The notes below the pieces were generated by a model. It had not been told where the DNA came from. It worked only from the letters and a program-made list of their open reading frames with translations, and made no database searches. The position numbers and the translations under genes are program-made. Below, piece by piece: positions 30,940 to 38,706 of a DNA stretch of 55,554 bases (within the stretch, counting starts at the first letter, position 1; each line of letters begins with the position of its first letter). The stretch is from Hyphomonadaceae bacterium BRH_c29 (GTDB lineage Bacteria; Pseudomonadota; Alphaproteobacteria; Caulobacterales; Hyphomonadaceae): contig LADW01000018.1 in assembly GCA_000961695.1 (NCBI GenBank), positions 1 to 55,554 on the forward strand. The letters run 5' to 3'.

Positions 30940-32577
30940 GTGGTTAAATCGACATTTGCAGCGTTCGCCGACCGGCTCGGCGCGCAGGGCCTCTCGCAGC
31001 CCGATTTCAAAACCTACACGCCCGCGCAGGTGAAGACTGACCTTCTGGCTGGCCTGACTGTGGCGCTGGCTCTTGTGCCTGAGGCTGTGGCTTTTGCCTT
31101 TGTGGCGCATGTGCACCCGCTGGTGGGCCTCTATGCGGCCTTCATCGTGGGGCTTGTGACGGCACTAATCGGTGGACGGCCGGGCATGATTTCCGGCGCG
31201 ACCGGGGCGCTGGCCGTGGTCATGGTCTCGCTCGTTGCTGTGCATGGCGTCGAATACCTGTTCGCGACGGTTGTCCTGATGGGCATCCTGCAGCTGCTGG
31301 CGGGCATCTTCCGGATGGGCAAGTTCATCCGGCTTGTGCCGCACCCGGTGATGCTGGGCTTCGTCAACGGCCTCGCCATCGTGATCTTCCTCGCACAGAT
31401 GAGCCAGTTCCAGGTGCCGGGTACGGCGGAAGCCGCAGGCCATGGCCTTGCGGGCGGGCAATGGATGAGCGGCATACCGCTGGTCCTGATGCTGGCGCTG
31501 GTCGGCCTGACCATGGCGATCATCTGGCTGCTGCCGAAATTCACCAAGGTGATCCCGGCGCCGCTGGCCGGTATCGGCATTGTCGCCGCCGTCGTGATCG
31601 GCTTCGGCCTCGACGTGCCGCGCGTGGGCGACATGGCCTCCATCGAGGGCGGCCTGCCGCAATTCCATATTCCCAGCGTGCCGATGAATTTCGAAACGCT
31701 GAAAATCATCCTGCCTTATTCGTTCATCATGGCCGCTGTGGGCCTGATCGAGAGCCTGCTGACGCTGAACCTTGTTGGCGAGATGACCGGCAAGCGGGGC
31801 GGGGCGAGCCAGGAATGCGTCGCGCAGGGCACCGCCAACGTGATCACCGGCTTCTTCGGCGGCATGGGCGGCTGCGCCATGATCGGCCAGTCGATGATCA
31901 ACGTGAAATCGGGTGGGCGTACGCGGCTTTCCGGCCTCTCGGCGGCGCTGTTCCTGCTGGCTTTTATCCTCGTCGGCTCCAGCCTGATTGAGCAGATCCC
32001 GCTCGCCGCGCTGGTCGGCGTGATGTTCATGGTCGTGATCGGCACATTCGCGTGGAACAGCCTGCGCATCATGACGCGCATTCCGCTGACGGACGCCGCT
32101 GTGATCGTGCTCGTGACCGGCGTGACCGTGGCGTACGACCTTGCGACCGCAGTTGTGGTCGGCGTGATCGTCTCGGCGCTCGCCTATGCGTGGAACAATG
32201 CCCGCCGCATCCACGTGATCGAGCGCGACAGTGTCCGCACGCCGGGCGCGCATGTCTACGAGATCGAAGGCCCGCTCTTCTTCGGCTCGACCGACAAGTT
32301 CGCCGAGCTGTTCCACCCGGAAAGCGACCCGGACGTGGTGATCGTCGACTTCATGCGCTCGCGCGTTGTCGACCAGTCGGCCCTGCAGGCGATCGAGGAC
32401 CTTGCCCGCAAGTATGAGGCGCTCGGCAAGACGTTGCAGCTGCGCCACCTCTCGCACGATTGCCACAAGCTGCTTAGCAAGGCCGGCCAGCTGATCGTCG
32501 ATTCCGATGATGACCCGGACTATGAACTCGCCGTGGACTATTCCGTCCGCACCGGCGCGTTTGGCGGCGGGCACTGA
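30940..32577 (+). CDS. SulP-family anion transporter with STAS domain
   Basis: A 545-residue inner-membrane transporter. The N-terminal half has 10-14 hydrophobic segments. The signature region near the start, DLLAGLTVALALVPEAVAFA (about 33-52), is followed by GLYAAFIVGLVTALIGGRPGMISG. The C-terminal STAS domain (about 420-530) contains VDFMRSRVVDQSALQAIEDL. SulP proteins move sulfate, bicarbonate or other anions, often with sodium or protons. Start is a GTG at 30940. No carbonic anhydrase or sulfate gene flanks it, so the anion is open. A hairpin GGCGCTG/CAGCGCC lies upstream at 30812-30831. Confidence 0.94.
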   Translation: MVKSTFAAFADRLGAQGLSQPDFKTYTPAQVKTDLLAGLTVALALVPEAVAFAFVAHVHPLVGLYAAFIVGLVTALIGGRPGMISGATGALAVVMVSLVAVHGVEYLFATVVLMGILQLLAGIFRMGKFIRLVPHPVMLGFVNGLAIVIFLAQMSQFQVPGTAEAAGHGLAGGQWMSGIPLVLMLALVGLTMAIIWLLPKFTKVIPAPLAGIGIVAAVVIGFGLDVPRVGDMASIEGGLPQFHIPSVPMNFETLKIILPYSFIMAAVGLIESLLTLNLVGEMTGKRGGASQECVAQGTANVITGFFGGMGGCAMIGQSMINVKSGGRTRLSGLSAALFLLAFILVGSSLIEQIPLAALVGVMFMVVIGTFAWNSLRIMTRIPLTDAAVIVLVTGVTVAYDLATAVVVGVIVSALAYAWNNARRIHVIERDSVRTPGAHVYEIEGPLFFGSTDKFAELFHPESDPDVVIVDFMRSRVVDQSALQAIEDLARKYEALGKTLQLRHLSHDCHKLLSKAGQLIVDSDDDPDYELAVDYSVRTGAFGGGH

Positions 32578-32667
32578 GGCATCTTCTGATAGATTTATTG
32601 TCTACCTAGACAAGCTTCTTCCAAGCCTGCAAACTGCCCGCTCAATGATGATTTGGAGGGGCACAGG

Positions 32668-33204
32668 GTGAGGTTTGGATTTCTGGTTTTTGCAATCATC
32701 TGTCTGTCAGCGTGTTCCTACGAACATCGCGCAGCTGGAATGCCGGATTTTGATATCAGAATGTCACTCGACGGACTGCCGATGGAGAATGTGGATGTCA
32801 TGGTCGTCTACCGGTCAGATGTCCGCGGTCTCGATCTCCGCAAGATCGACGGCCAGCTCGTTCAAAAGACAGATTCCGTGCCGGAGGGGCAGGTTGGTGG
32901 ACTTGTCATGCCGTGCCATCTGGAAAGTGGCCAGTGCACCATTCGGCCATCCAGAAAAGTGAAGTGGGGTCACCGGGGTGTCCTGCCGCAATCGGCCGAG
33001 ATCTACCTCGTCGGCAAAGCTCTGGATGGTCACGGAAGTGCGAAAGTAGGCGTTGCGCGGTGGGAGGGAATGGCAAACCCAGCTTCGGTACAGATGAACT
33101 GCGATGTCAAAACACCTGCGGAAGATGCTTCGGAATGGCAGTGGACCGTCTGCGATGTGGATAGTCCAGGTATCCGCAAAACATCCACCGCCCAGACCGA
33201 CTAG
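32668..33204 (+). CDS. AT-richer putative lipoprotein, unknown
   Basis: A 178-residue protein from a GTG at 32668 with GGAGGGG eight bases upstream. The leader VRFGFLVFAIICLSAC gives lipobox LSAC (Cys16). The mature domain contains two CXXXXXXC-like pairs (PCHLESGQC; NCDVK and TVCDVD), suggesting disulfides, and an apparently beta-rich pattern. GC is lower than neighbours (50% and 55% in two sampled lines against about 62% in the SulP gene), and the gap before it is AT-rich, so recent acquisition is likely. I recognise no family. It is followed by an orphan coding tail. Confidence 0.75.
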   Translation: MRFGFLVFAIICLSACSYEHRAAGMPDFDIRMSLDGLPMENVDVMVVYRSDVRGLDLRKIDGQLVQKTDSVPEGQVGGLVMPCHLESGQCTIRPSRKVKWGHRGVLPQSAEIYLVGKALDGHGSAKVGVARWEGMANPASVQMNCDVKTPAEDASEWQWTVCDVDSPGIRKTSTAQTD

Positions 33205-33213
33205 CAATCAGGG

Positions 33214-33282
33214 CTGACGCGCGACTTCCTGATGTATCCGGAGGCCTATCTCTACCAGATCATGGAAGAACCGGACGCGTGA
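33214..33282 (+). pseudogene. Orphan C-terminal coding remnant
   Basis: The frame CTG...TGA at 33214-33282 reads LTRDFLMYPEAYLYQIMEEP, then DA and a stop. It looks like a real protein tail (aromatic, mixed charge) but has no start or upstream part: an unrelated lipoprotein gene ends ten bases before. It does not match the SulP C-terminus or any other gene in the window. I interpret it as the stump of a lost gene; a chance frame is possible. Confidence 0.45.
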
Positions 33283-33359
33283 GCTGCCCCAGTGGCGAAA
33301 AAGCCCGGATCGCTTAGACTGCACCCAGAGAATCACTTCTGCCCAGAAAGGCCAATCTC

Positions 33360-33656
33360 ATGGCAACGCCTCCTGTTGGATCGAAATCCAATCCGTCCCA
33401 GTTCGATGTTCTGGACAAACTGGCTGAGGATGAGCCGTATTTCGTCATCCGCGCGCATGACCCGCTGTCTTCGGCTCTGGTTGAGCTGCACGCCTATATC
33501 GGGGCCGGCCAGTCCGGCGCGGCGCACAACAAGCTGGCCGAGATCATGGCCATGACGTCGGCCCGGGCGCCGCGCCCGGCATCCAGCCCGAAATACCGCG
33601 AGACCTTCGCCATCTCGCTCGCCATGGAACAATGGCGCGACAGCCACAAGGAATAG
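33360..33656 (+). CDS. Hypothetical protein
   Basis: A 98-residue soluble protein: MATPPVGSKSNPSQFDVLDK, then EDEPYFVIRAHDPLSSALVE, LHAYIGAGQSGAAHNKLAEI and a C-terminal SPKYRETFAISLAMEQWRD. The mainly helical pattern and the EPYFVIRAHD motif suggest a compact conserved domain, but I do not recognise it. It lies three bases before the GNAT gene on the same strand, so the two are probably one transcript. There is no signal or membrane segment. Confidence 0.75.
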   Translation: MATPPVGSKSNPSQFDVLDKLAEDEPYFVIRAHDPLSSALVELHAYIGAGQSGAAHNKLAEIMAMTSARAPRPASSPKYRETFAISLAMEQWRDSHKE

Positions 33657-33659
33657 GGC

Positions 33660-34250
33660 ATGGACCTGCGGGTCGATGAGTTGTCGGACCGGCACGTCAC
33701 GCTGGTGCCGTTCGATGTCGCCCGCGACGGGGCGGATTTGCGCGCCATGGCCCAAGGGCTCGGCACGCGGATCGAGACCTGGCCCTATTACAATCCGCCG
33801 TCTGACTGGATCGCCGTCTGGCTTGCCAATATCGAGGCGAGCCTTGCGGCAGGCAGTCTGATCCCGTTCCGTGTGTCCCATCCGGACGGGTGCTTTGCGG
33901 GCATTTCCACCTATCTCTCGCCCAATGCGATCTCCCGCAATGTCGAGATCGGCATGACGATGTATACAGCAGATGCTCAGGGCACAGACGTGAACCCGGC
34001 TGCCAAGCGCCTGCTGCTGGGCCATGCCTTCGAGCGTGGCGCGGTGCGGGTGCAGTTCAATGTCGACCAGCGCAACATGCGCTCACAGGCGGCGGTGAAG
34101 AAACTCGGCGGCGTGCAGGAAGGCGTGCTGCGGAACAACCGCATTCTGCCGACGGGCTTCCTGCGCTCCACGGTCGTCTTCTCAATTCTGGCCGATGAAT
34201 GGCCTGCGGTGAAGGCTGGGCTGGATACGCGCCTCGCCGCGTTCGAATGA
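33660..34250 (+). CDS. GNAT-family N-acetyltransferase (RimJ/RimL type)
   Basis: A 196-residue acetyltransferase of the RimJ/RimL subgroup. Features include LSDRHVTLVPFDVARDGADL at the start, strands around CFAGISTYLSPNAISRNVEIGM (about 78-99), and a C-terminal RVQFNVDQRNMRSQAAVKKL that matches the RxxxxxxxxNxxSxxxxxKLG segment of the family. It transfers acetyl from acetyl-CoA to an amine, either a protein N-terminus or a small molecule; the target is unknown. The acyl-CoA loop is degenerate compared with the R/QxxGxG/A consensus. It continues a run of short same-strand genes. Confidence 0.88.
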   Translation: MDLRVDELSDRHVTLVPFDVARDGADLRAMAQGLGTRIETWPYYNPPSDWIAVWLANIEASLAAGSLIPFRVSHPDGCFAGISTYLSPNAISRNVEIGMTMYTADAQGTDVNPAAKRLLLGHAFERGAVRVQFNVDQRNMRSQAAVKKLGGVQEGVLRNNRILPTGFLRSTVVFSILADEWPAVKAGLDTRLAAFE

Positions 34251-34260
34251 GGGCAGGGCG

Positions 34261-34452
34261 ATGAGCGAGCCGGTCAATCTCAACAAGTTCCGCAAGGCAA
34301 AAGCGAAAGCCGAGAAGGAACAGAAAGCCAAAGAAAACCGCACAAAGTTCGGTCGCACCAAGGCTGAGAAGTCGCTGGAAAAAGCCCGCGCCGACAAGCA
34401 GGCCAAGCTGACTGACGCGCACCGCCTGACCCCGCCCGACAAGGCGGATTAA
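34261..34452 (+). CDS. DUF4169 family protein
   Basis: A 63-residue highly charged protein, MSEPVNLNKFRKAKAKAEKE followed by further Lys/Glu/Arg-rich helix and DAHRL near the C-terminus. This composition and the PVNLNKFRKAKAKA opening are the hallmark of DUF4169, short basic helical proteins widespread in alphaproteobacteria with no assigned function. It is likely one long helix. It begins 10 bases after the GNAT gene, so it is probably co-transcribed. Confidence 0.88.
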   Translation: MSEPVNLNKFRKAKAKAEKEQKAKENRTKFGRTKAEKSLEKARADKQAKLTDAHRLTPPDKAD

Positions 34453-34524
34453 GGGCGCAAAAGGTTACCCGGCCCGGGCTTTGCAAAACTCCTGGAAAAG
34501 CTGTTCCAAACCGGGAGGACCCAA

Positions 34525-34650
34525 ATGTCTGGTATTGCAAAGAAACTCGTCTTCTGTGCCGCTTGCTTCGGCGCTGGCCTTGCCTGGGGCCTCATCGCAG
34601 AAGCTGCAGAAGCCCAAGGCTCCCTGTCTCACCTGCTGCTCGGCCAGTAA
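34525..34650 (+). CDS. 41-residue small hydrophobic protein
   Basis: A short frame with a strong ribosome-binding site, GGGAGGACCCAA, just before its ATG. The product is MSGIAKKLVFCAACFGAGLA, then WGLIAEAAEAQGSLSHLLLGQ: a basic start, a hydrophobic stretch (about 8-25) and a short polar tail. It could be a single-pass membrane microprotein or a short exported peptide cut after an Ala. It ends 5 bases before the convergent lipoprotein stop codon. It is supported by Shine-Dalgarno and composition, not by homology. Confidence 0.6.
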   Translation: MSGIAKKLVFCAACFGAGLAWGLIAEAAEAQGSLSHLLLGQ

Positions 34651-34654
34651 GGCC

Positions 34655-35701
34655 TCAGCTTCTCACGTCTTCTGACTCAGACTCGTAGGTCTCCGGCTCG
34701 CGGGTCACATTGTTCAGGTACGTGTCATCGATGCGCCGGTTTGAGACGCGTTGCAGCGCGTCGAAGATCGGTTTGGCTTTCTTGTCTTTCAACAGCGGAA
34801 TGTCGCTCGCAATTTCTGCCGCGCGGGCATAGCGCAGCTGCGCTGTCGACATGTCGCCGCGTGCCTCGGCGCAGGCGCCCAGATTGTGCAGCACCGCCGG
34901 GGCGTCCGGCCATTCGCGGCCCAGTTCATCCCACTGCGCGCAAGCGCCCAGCATCTCGCCGCGCTTGGTTGCTTCGACGGCTGCGGCAAAGCGCGGATCG
35001 TTCTGCTCTTCCGGGATCAGGCCTTCGGTCATGATCTCTGCCCGGACGGTTGCGTCATACGGGGCGACATCGGTGCGGAACCGGCGCACAGCCTCAATGG
35101 CTGCATCGGCGATCATGCCATAGGGCGCCCCGCGCGGATCATAGCTGGCATAGAGCGGATCTCGCCAAACGCCGAGCGCGCGGCCGTCATCATCGTATTT
35201 GGCGACTTCGACGCAGCTTTCATGATTGGCGCCGCCACCTTGTGTCCGGGTGAAGACCCTGCGGTGCGTATCGGTGTCGATCAGTTGCGCCGTGACGATG
35301 ACTTCGACCGTCTCCTCGGTGCACTCGGTTTCGACGATGCCGCGATGTTCGCAATCGAACAGGCCATCATATTCAATACAGTCGCGCTTGCGCTCGAAAC
35401 GGGTTTCGGCTTCCCACTTGTCGATATCGACCCGGCCTTCATAGAGACCATGGGCGCTTTCCGGCCCGCCAATGCCGAACCAGGGCGCGCCGTCCAGCAC
35501 GACCTCGTCCAGCATGCGGGCGAATTCTTCCTCCGCCACATCGCCGGCGGGGCCGCGGAACTGGCCGATGCGTACATCGCGATAGGCCGCCGCTTCCGGA
35601 ATGCCGGGCACCATGCGGGCGCGATAATCATAGCCGGGCGTGGCGCAGGCCGCCATCAGGGGCAGGGCGAGCAGGAGGCAGGCTTGAAACAAACGGCGCA
35701 T
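34655..35701 (-). CDS. Putative lipoprotein with TPR-like C-terminal region
   Basis: A 348-residue protein from the ATG at 35701, where the leader MRRLFQACLLLALPLMAACA has a lipobox (Cys19); the in-frame ATG five codons earlier lacks a ribosome-binding site. The middle part has four cysteines in RDCIEYDGLFDCEHRGI and TECTEET, with GGANHESCVEV later. A tetratricopeptide-like pair follows around 260-320 (CAQWDELGREWPDAPAVLHN; LGACAEARGDMSTAQLRYAR). It resembles exported proteins of unknown function in related bacteria. Lipidation implies an envelope role, perhaps as an assembly scaffold. Confidence 0.8.
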   Translation of the reverse strand: MRRLFQACLLLALPLMAACATPGYDYRARMVPGIPEAAAYRDVRIGQFRGPAGDVAEEEFARMLDEVVLDGAPWFGIGGPESAHGLYEGRVDIDKWEAETRFERKRDCIEYDGLFDCEHRGIVETECTEETVEVIVTAQLIDTDTHRRVFTRTQGGGANHESCVEVAKYDDDGRALGVWRDPLYASYDPRGAPYGMIADAAIEAVRRFRTDVAPYDATVRAEIMTEGLIPEEQNDPRFAAAVEATKRGEMLGACAQWDELGREWPDAPAVLHNLGACAEARGDMSTAQLRYARAAEIASDIPLLKDKKAKPIFDALQRVSNRRIDDTYLNNVTREPETYESESEDVRS

Positions 35702-35871
35702 GAAGGTCCCCGACATTGAAATAGCAGGCTTATTCCAGCTGCCCGCGACTGAACCTGACATTAACACCGACTCGCCCAATCTTGGAAATCCGAAGCGTTG
35801 AATTTCAGGGCTGGCACTGGCCCGGCCATGGTCCAATATGAAGCCTTTCCAGCGATACGAGGGAGACCGAC

Positions 35872-36360
35872 ATGACCCGCCATCTTGCCGAACTGAATGT
35901 CGGGCGTTTGCTGGCCCCAACGGATGACCCGCGCGTGGCGGAGTTCATGAATGCGCTGGACCTGATCAACGGCATGGGCAAGCGGATGCCGGGATTTGTC
36001 TGGATGATGGAAGGCTCGGGCGAACCCGGCACAGGCAATACCGAGGCGAAGATCGGCGGTGATCCGCAATTCGTGTCCAACCTGACGGTGTGGGAATCGG
36101 TCGAGACGCTGGAGAATTTCGTCTGGAACACAGTCCACCGCCAGTTCTATGAGCGCCGCGAGGAATGGTTCGAAGTGCTGGGCAAGATGCATTTCGTGAT
36201 GTGGTGGGTCGAGCCCGGCCACCAGCCCACGCTGGACGAGGCGCTGCAAAGGCTGGACCTGATGAACCGGATCGGGGATTCCGAGGAGGCGTTCGGCTGG
36301 GCCTATCTTAAGGCGGCGCGCCTGTGGCGCTCACGCGGGTGCCGGGCTGAGGTTGCGTAA
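35872..36360 (+). CDS. DUF3291 domain protein
   Basis: A 162-residue soluble protein of the DUF3291 family. Conserved blocks are HLAELNVGRLLAPTDDPRVA, VWMMEGSGEP, NLTVWESVETLENFVWNTVH (about 67-86) and VMWWVEPGHQPTLDEALQRL. The family has a ferredoxin-like alpha/beta-barrel pattern related to antibiotic-biosynthesis-monooxygenase domains, and its activity is unknown. The ATG at 35872 follows ACGAGGGAGACCGAC. Its C-terminal region (WAYLKAARLWRSRGC) extends beyond the family core. It lies upstream of an Old Yellow Enzyme gene and could share its transcript. Confidence 0.85.
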   Translation: MTRHLAELNVGRLLAPTDDPRVAEFMNALDLINGMGKRMPGFVWMMEGSGEPGTGNTEAKIGGDPQFVSNLTVWESVETLENFVWNTVHRQFYERREEWFEVLGKMHFVMWWVEPGHQPTLDEALQRLDLMNRIGDSEEAFGWAYLKAARLWRSRGCRAEVA

Positions 36361-36424
36361 GGGAAATCATTGACGGAGGCGTTAGCGGTCACCAATTGGA
36401 GGCAAACCCAGACTGGAGATCTGC

Positions 36425-37531
36425 ATGACCAGCCCGCTGTTCACCCCATTCAAACTGAAAAATATGGAATTGCCCAATCGCATCGCGATGGCGCCGATGA
36501 CGCGCTCGCGCTCGCCGGGCGGTGTGCCGGGAGAAGATGTGGCGGACTATTACGCCCGCCGGGCCGCCTCCGATGTGGGCCTGCTGATCACCGAGGGCAC
36601 CACGGTGCGCCGGGGCGGCGCCTCGAATGATCCGAGCGTGCCGAATATCCACAAGGCCGACGCGCTGGCCGGCTGGCAGAACGTGGTCAACAAGGTGCAC
36701 GCCAATCATGGCCATATTGCGCCGCAGATCTGGCACCAGGGCCTGACCCGCAAGGTCGGCACCGGGCCGGAACCGGACGCCCCGACCGACAGCCCCTCCG
36801 GCATGACCCATACCGGCAAGCAGGTTTTGCCTGAGCCAAGCTCTGCCGATGTGGACGACATGGTCATGGCCTTTGCCGAAGCAGCGGCTGACGCAGCCAA
36901 GGTCGGCTTCGATTGTATCGAACTGCACGGCGCGCACGGCTACCTGATCGACGAGTTCTTCTGGGACGTGATGAACAAGCGGTCTGACCGCTATGGCGGT
37001 TCGCTGCCGGAACGCGCGACCTTTGCCGCCGACATCATCCGCGAAGTGCGCAAGAAAGTCGGCCCGGATCTGCCGATCATCCTGCGCTATTCGCAGTGGA
37101 AACAGCAGGAATACACTGCGCGCCTCGCCACCACGCCGGATGCGCTGGAAGCGTTCCTCAAAGTGTTCGTGGATGCGGGCGTCGACTGTCTGCACGTATC
37201 CCAGCGCCGCTACTGGGAGCCGGAATTCCCGGAAATCGACGGCGAGAACGGCCTGAACGGCGCTGGCTGGGCCAAGAAGCTGACCGGCCTGCCAACCATC
37301 ACCGTCGGTTCTGTGGGCCTCTCGGGAGACTTTATCGGCGCTTTCCAGGGGCAGGGATCGGGCCAGCGCTCGCTTGCAGACCTTGAAGAGCGCCTGTCGC
37401 GCGGCGAGTTCGACCTCGTCGCCGTGGGCCGCGCCCTGCTGCAGGACCCGCACTGGGTGACCAAGGTGAAAGAAGGCCGCATCGACGAGATCAGCGACTA
37501 TAACGCCGCTGCGCTCGCGACTCTCTACTAG
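36425..37531 (+). CDS. Old Yellow Enzyme-type NADH:flavin oxidoreductase
   Basis: A 368-residue FMN-dependent alkene reductase. The N-terminal LFTPFKLKNMELPNRIAMAP (about 5-24) with MTRSRS binds FMN. HQGLTRK is the His-containing active-site region. IELHGAHGYLIDEFF and RSDRYGGSLPERATF (about 160-200) are family hallmarks, and VAVGRALLQDPHWV lies near the C-terminus. It reduces activated carbon-carbon double bonds of enones and nitro compounds. The barrel is of usual length. A following gap of about 310 bases contains two hairpins. Confidence 0.93.
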   Translation: MTSPLFTPFKLKNMELPNRIAMAPMTRSRSPGGVPGEDVADYYARRAASDVGLLITEGTTVRRGGASNDPSVPNIHKADALAGWQNVVNKVHANHGHIAPQIWHQGLTRKVGTGPEPDAPTDSPSGMTHTGKQVLPEPSSADVDDMVMAFAEAAADAAKVGFDCIELHGAHGYLIDEFFWDVMNKRSDRYGGSLPERATFAADIIREVRKKVGPDLPIILRYSQWKQQEYTARLATTPDALEAFLKVFVDAGVDCLHVSQRRYWEPEFPEIDGENGLNGAGWAKKLTGLPTITVGSVGLSGDFIGAFQGQGSGQRSLADLEERLSRGEFDLVAVGRALLQDPHWVTKVKEGRIDEISDYNAAALATLY

Positions 37532-37840
37532 AGAGAGAAAAGTGCTTGCCAGAAGCGGGAACGTGTGGCTAGTTCGGCCATGCGCTTCCGGCCAGTTTCG
37601 GCCCCATCCGGGACGGGCTGGCGCTTCTGCGCGATAGAGCTGGCTGACTGGGGGACCCTCTCTTTCAAGCCCAGGCTGGTCGGCTCTGTCGCCTTGGAGG
37701 TCGCGTGCTATGTGCGGGTCCGTTCGCCCCACGTTCTCCTCGGGATGCCGCGTCACACCAGCATCCCTTTTAGCCCCGCTGGCAGCGCGTTTTCTGCATT
37801 TTCGCGCTCTGGCGGGGCGATTTTGTTGAGCTCCGCCTGT
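37532..37840. other. 309-base intergenic region with two hairpins
   Basis: No convincing protein gene is seen. GGGATGC (37742-37748) pairs with GCATCCC (37761-37767) and is followed by TTTT, a plausible plus-strand terminator. A second, longer hairpin, GCCCCGC (37773-37779) against GCGGGGC (37812-37818) with an AGCGCG/CGCGCT inner stem, is followed by GATTTT. These could end transcription from the oxidoreductase gene and the opposing cupin gene, or cap a small RNA on the plus strand. No tRNA cloverleaf or known RNA was recognised. Confidence 0.45.
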
Positions 37841-38351
37841 TCAGTCCGCTGACGTCTCGCCGTCCCAGTAATCGACTTCGCTTTCCTGCCGGCCGACATA
37901 GCGGAACATGCGTTCGCGCTTGCCGGGCAGGCGGGTCGTGGCGAGGAATTTGCCGCTGTCGGGATATTCGCAGATCTCGGTGTCGGACTTGCTGGAAATC
38001 GCGACATATTTCAGCGGCACGCTGCCCGTATTGGTCAGCTTGTGCGCACGGGCCGGCCCGCCGCGTGGGGCGCCCAGCACGTCGCCGGCTTTCACATGGT
38101 AGCTCTCCGGCCCGAACCGGTACGTGCCTTCGCCTTCCAGCAGAACGAACATCTCGTCTTCGGCATGATGGTTATGGAAAGGGCAGGCAGACTTGCCCGG
38201 CGGCACGATGCAGAAGGCTGCGCCGATTTGCGTGAGGCCGACACGGTCAGAGATGTCAGCATCGAGCGAGCGGTAATGCTCGCCCTGCTCGAATGGCTCC
38301 AGCGGCAGCTCATCCAGCCGGGCGACGGGGGGGGGGCAGTTTTTCGCTCAT
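37841..38351 (-). CDS. Cupin-domain protein, frame interrupted by a ten-base homopolymer
   Basis: The start ATG at 38351 opens MSEKLPP and then a run of ten C on the coding strand (38336-38327). Ten C shift the frame to a TGA a few codons on; nine would give one 169-residue frame. The downstream part continues VARLDELPLEPFEQGEHYRS and SACPFHNHHAEDEMFVLLEG, a cupin with His-rich metal-binding motif HNHHAEDE and a second motif AHKLTNTG. A GTG at 38206 could start a truncated 121-residue version. This is either a phase-variable locus, a slippage-translated gene or a sequencing error. Cupins of this type bind metal and small molecules; the function is not known. Confidence 0.75.
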
Positions 38352-38382
38352 GCCTTGCTATGCCCCTTTGCGGTGCGGGCAA

Positions 38383-38706
38383 TCAATGGGGCAGGCGCTT
38401 AATCGTGATCACCTTGTCGGGGCCGGATAGGTACGCCTCAAATTCCTCCAACAGCTTTTCGTCGTCTTCACTCATCTCAGGTTCGGCGCGGAGGGCTGCG
38501 ACCCGCTCCTCTATCCAGGTTCTGGCTGTGCCAGCGACGTCAGGGGCTGCACCAGCACAGGCCAGGCCGTTTCCGTCGTCAATGACGACACAATTGTTTG
38601 TCTCCGGGTGCTTGCCCTGCGTTTCGGTGGCCTTCGGAGTGGCGGCCCCGGCGACTGGCAAAAAGAGGAGGAGGACGAACGCGGTGGCGTGCAGAAAGCG
38701 AGACAT
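38383..38706 (-). CDS. Exported hypothetical protein
   Basis: A 107-residue protein from the ATG at 38706, overlapping the stop of the upstream gene by one base (TGATG). The leader MSRFLHATAFVLLLFLPVAG ends near AGAATP, a signal-peptidase I type site. The mature region is mostly hydrophilic and helical, with two cysteines (NCVVIDD and LACAGAA) that could pair, an EDDEKLLEEFEAYL helix and the C-terminal VITIKRLPH. It is translationally coupled to the preceding exported protein, so the two probably function together in the envelope. No family recognised. Confidence 0.75.
   Translation of the reverse strand: MSRFLHATAFVLLLFLPVAGAATPKATETQGKHPETNNCVVIDDGNGLACAGAAPDVAGTARTWIEERVAALRAEPEMSEDDEKLLEEFEAYLSGPDKVITIKRLPH

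Noticed and set aside
36389..37756. 455-codon minus-strand frame opposite the Old Yellow Enzyme gene and the following gap
   Set aside because: Codon pattern is that of an antisense shadow; the plus-strand gene is fully supported.
37565..37852. 95-codon plus-strand frame in the 37.5-37.85 kb gap
   Set aside because: It spans two strong hairpins, overlaps the cupin stop, and its product has no motif or start signal.
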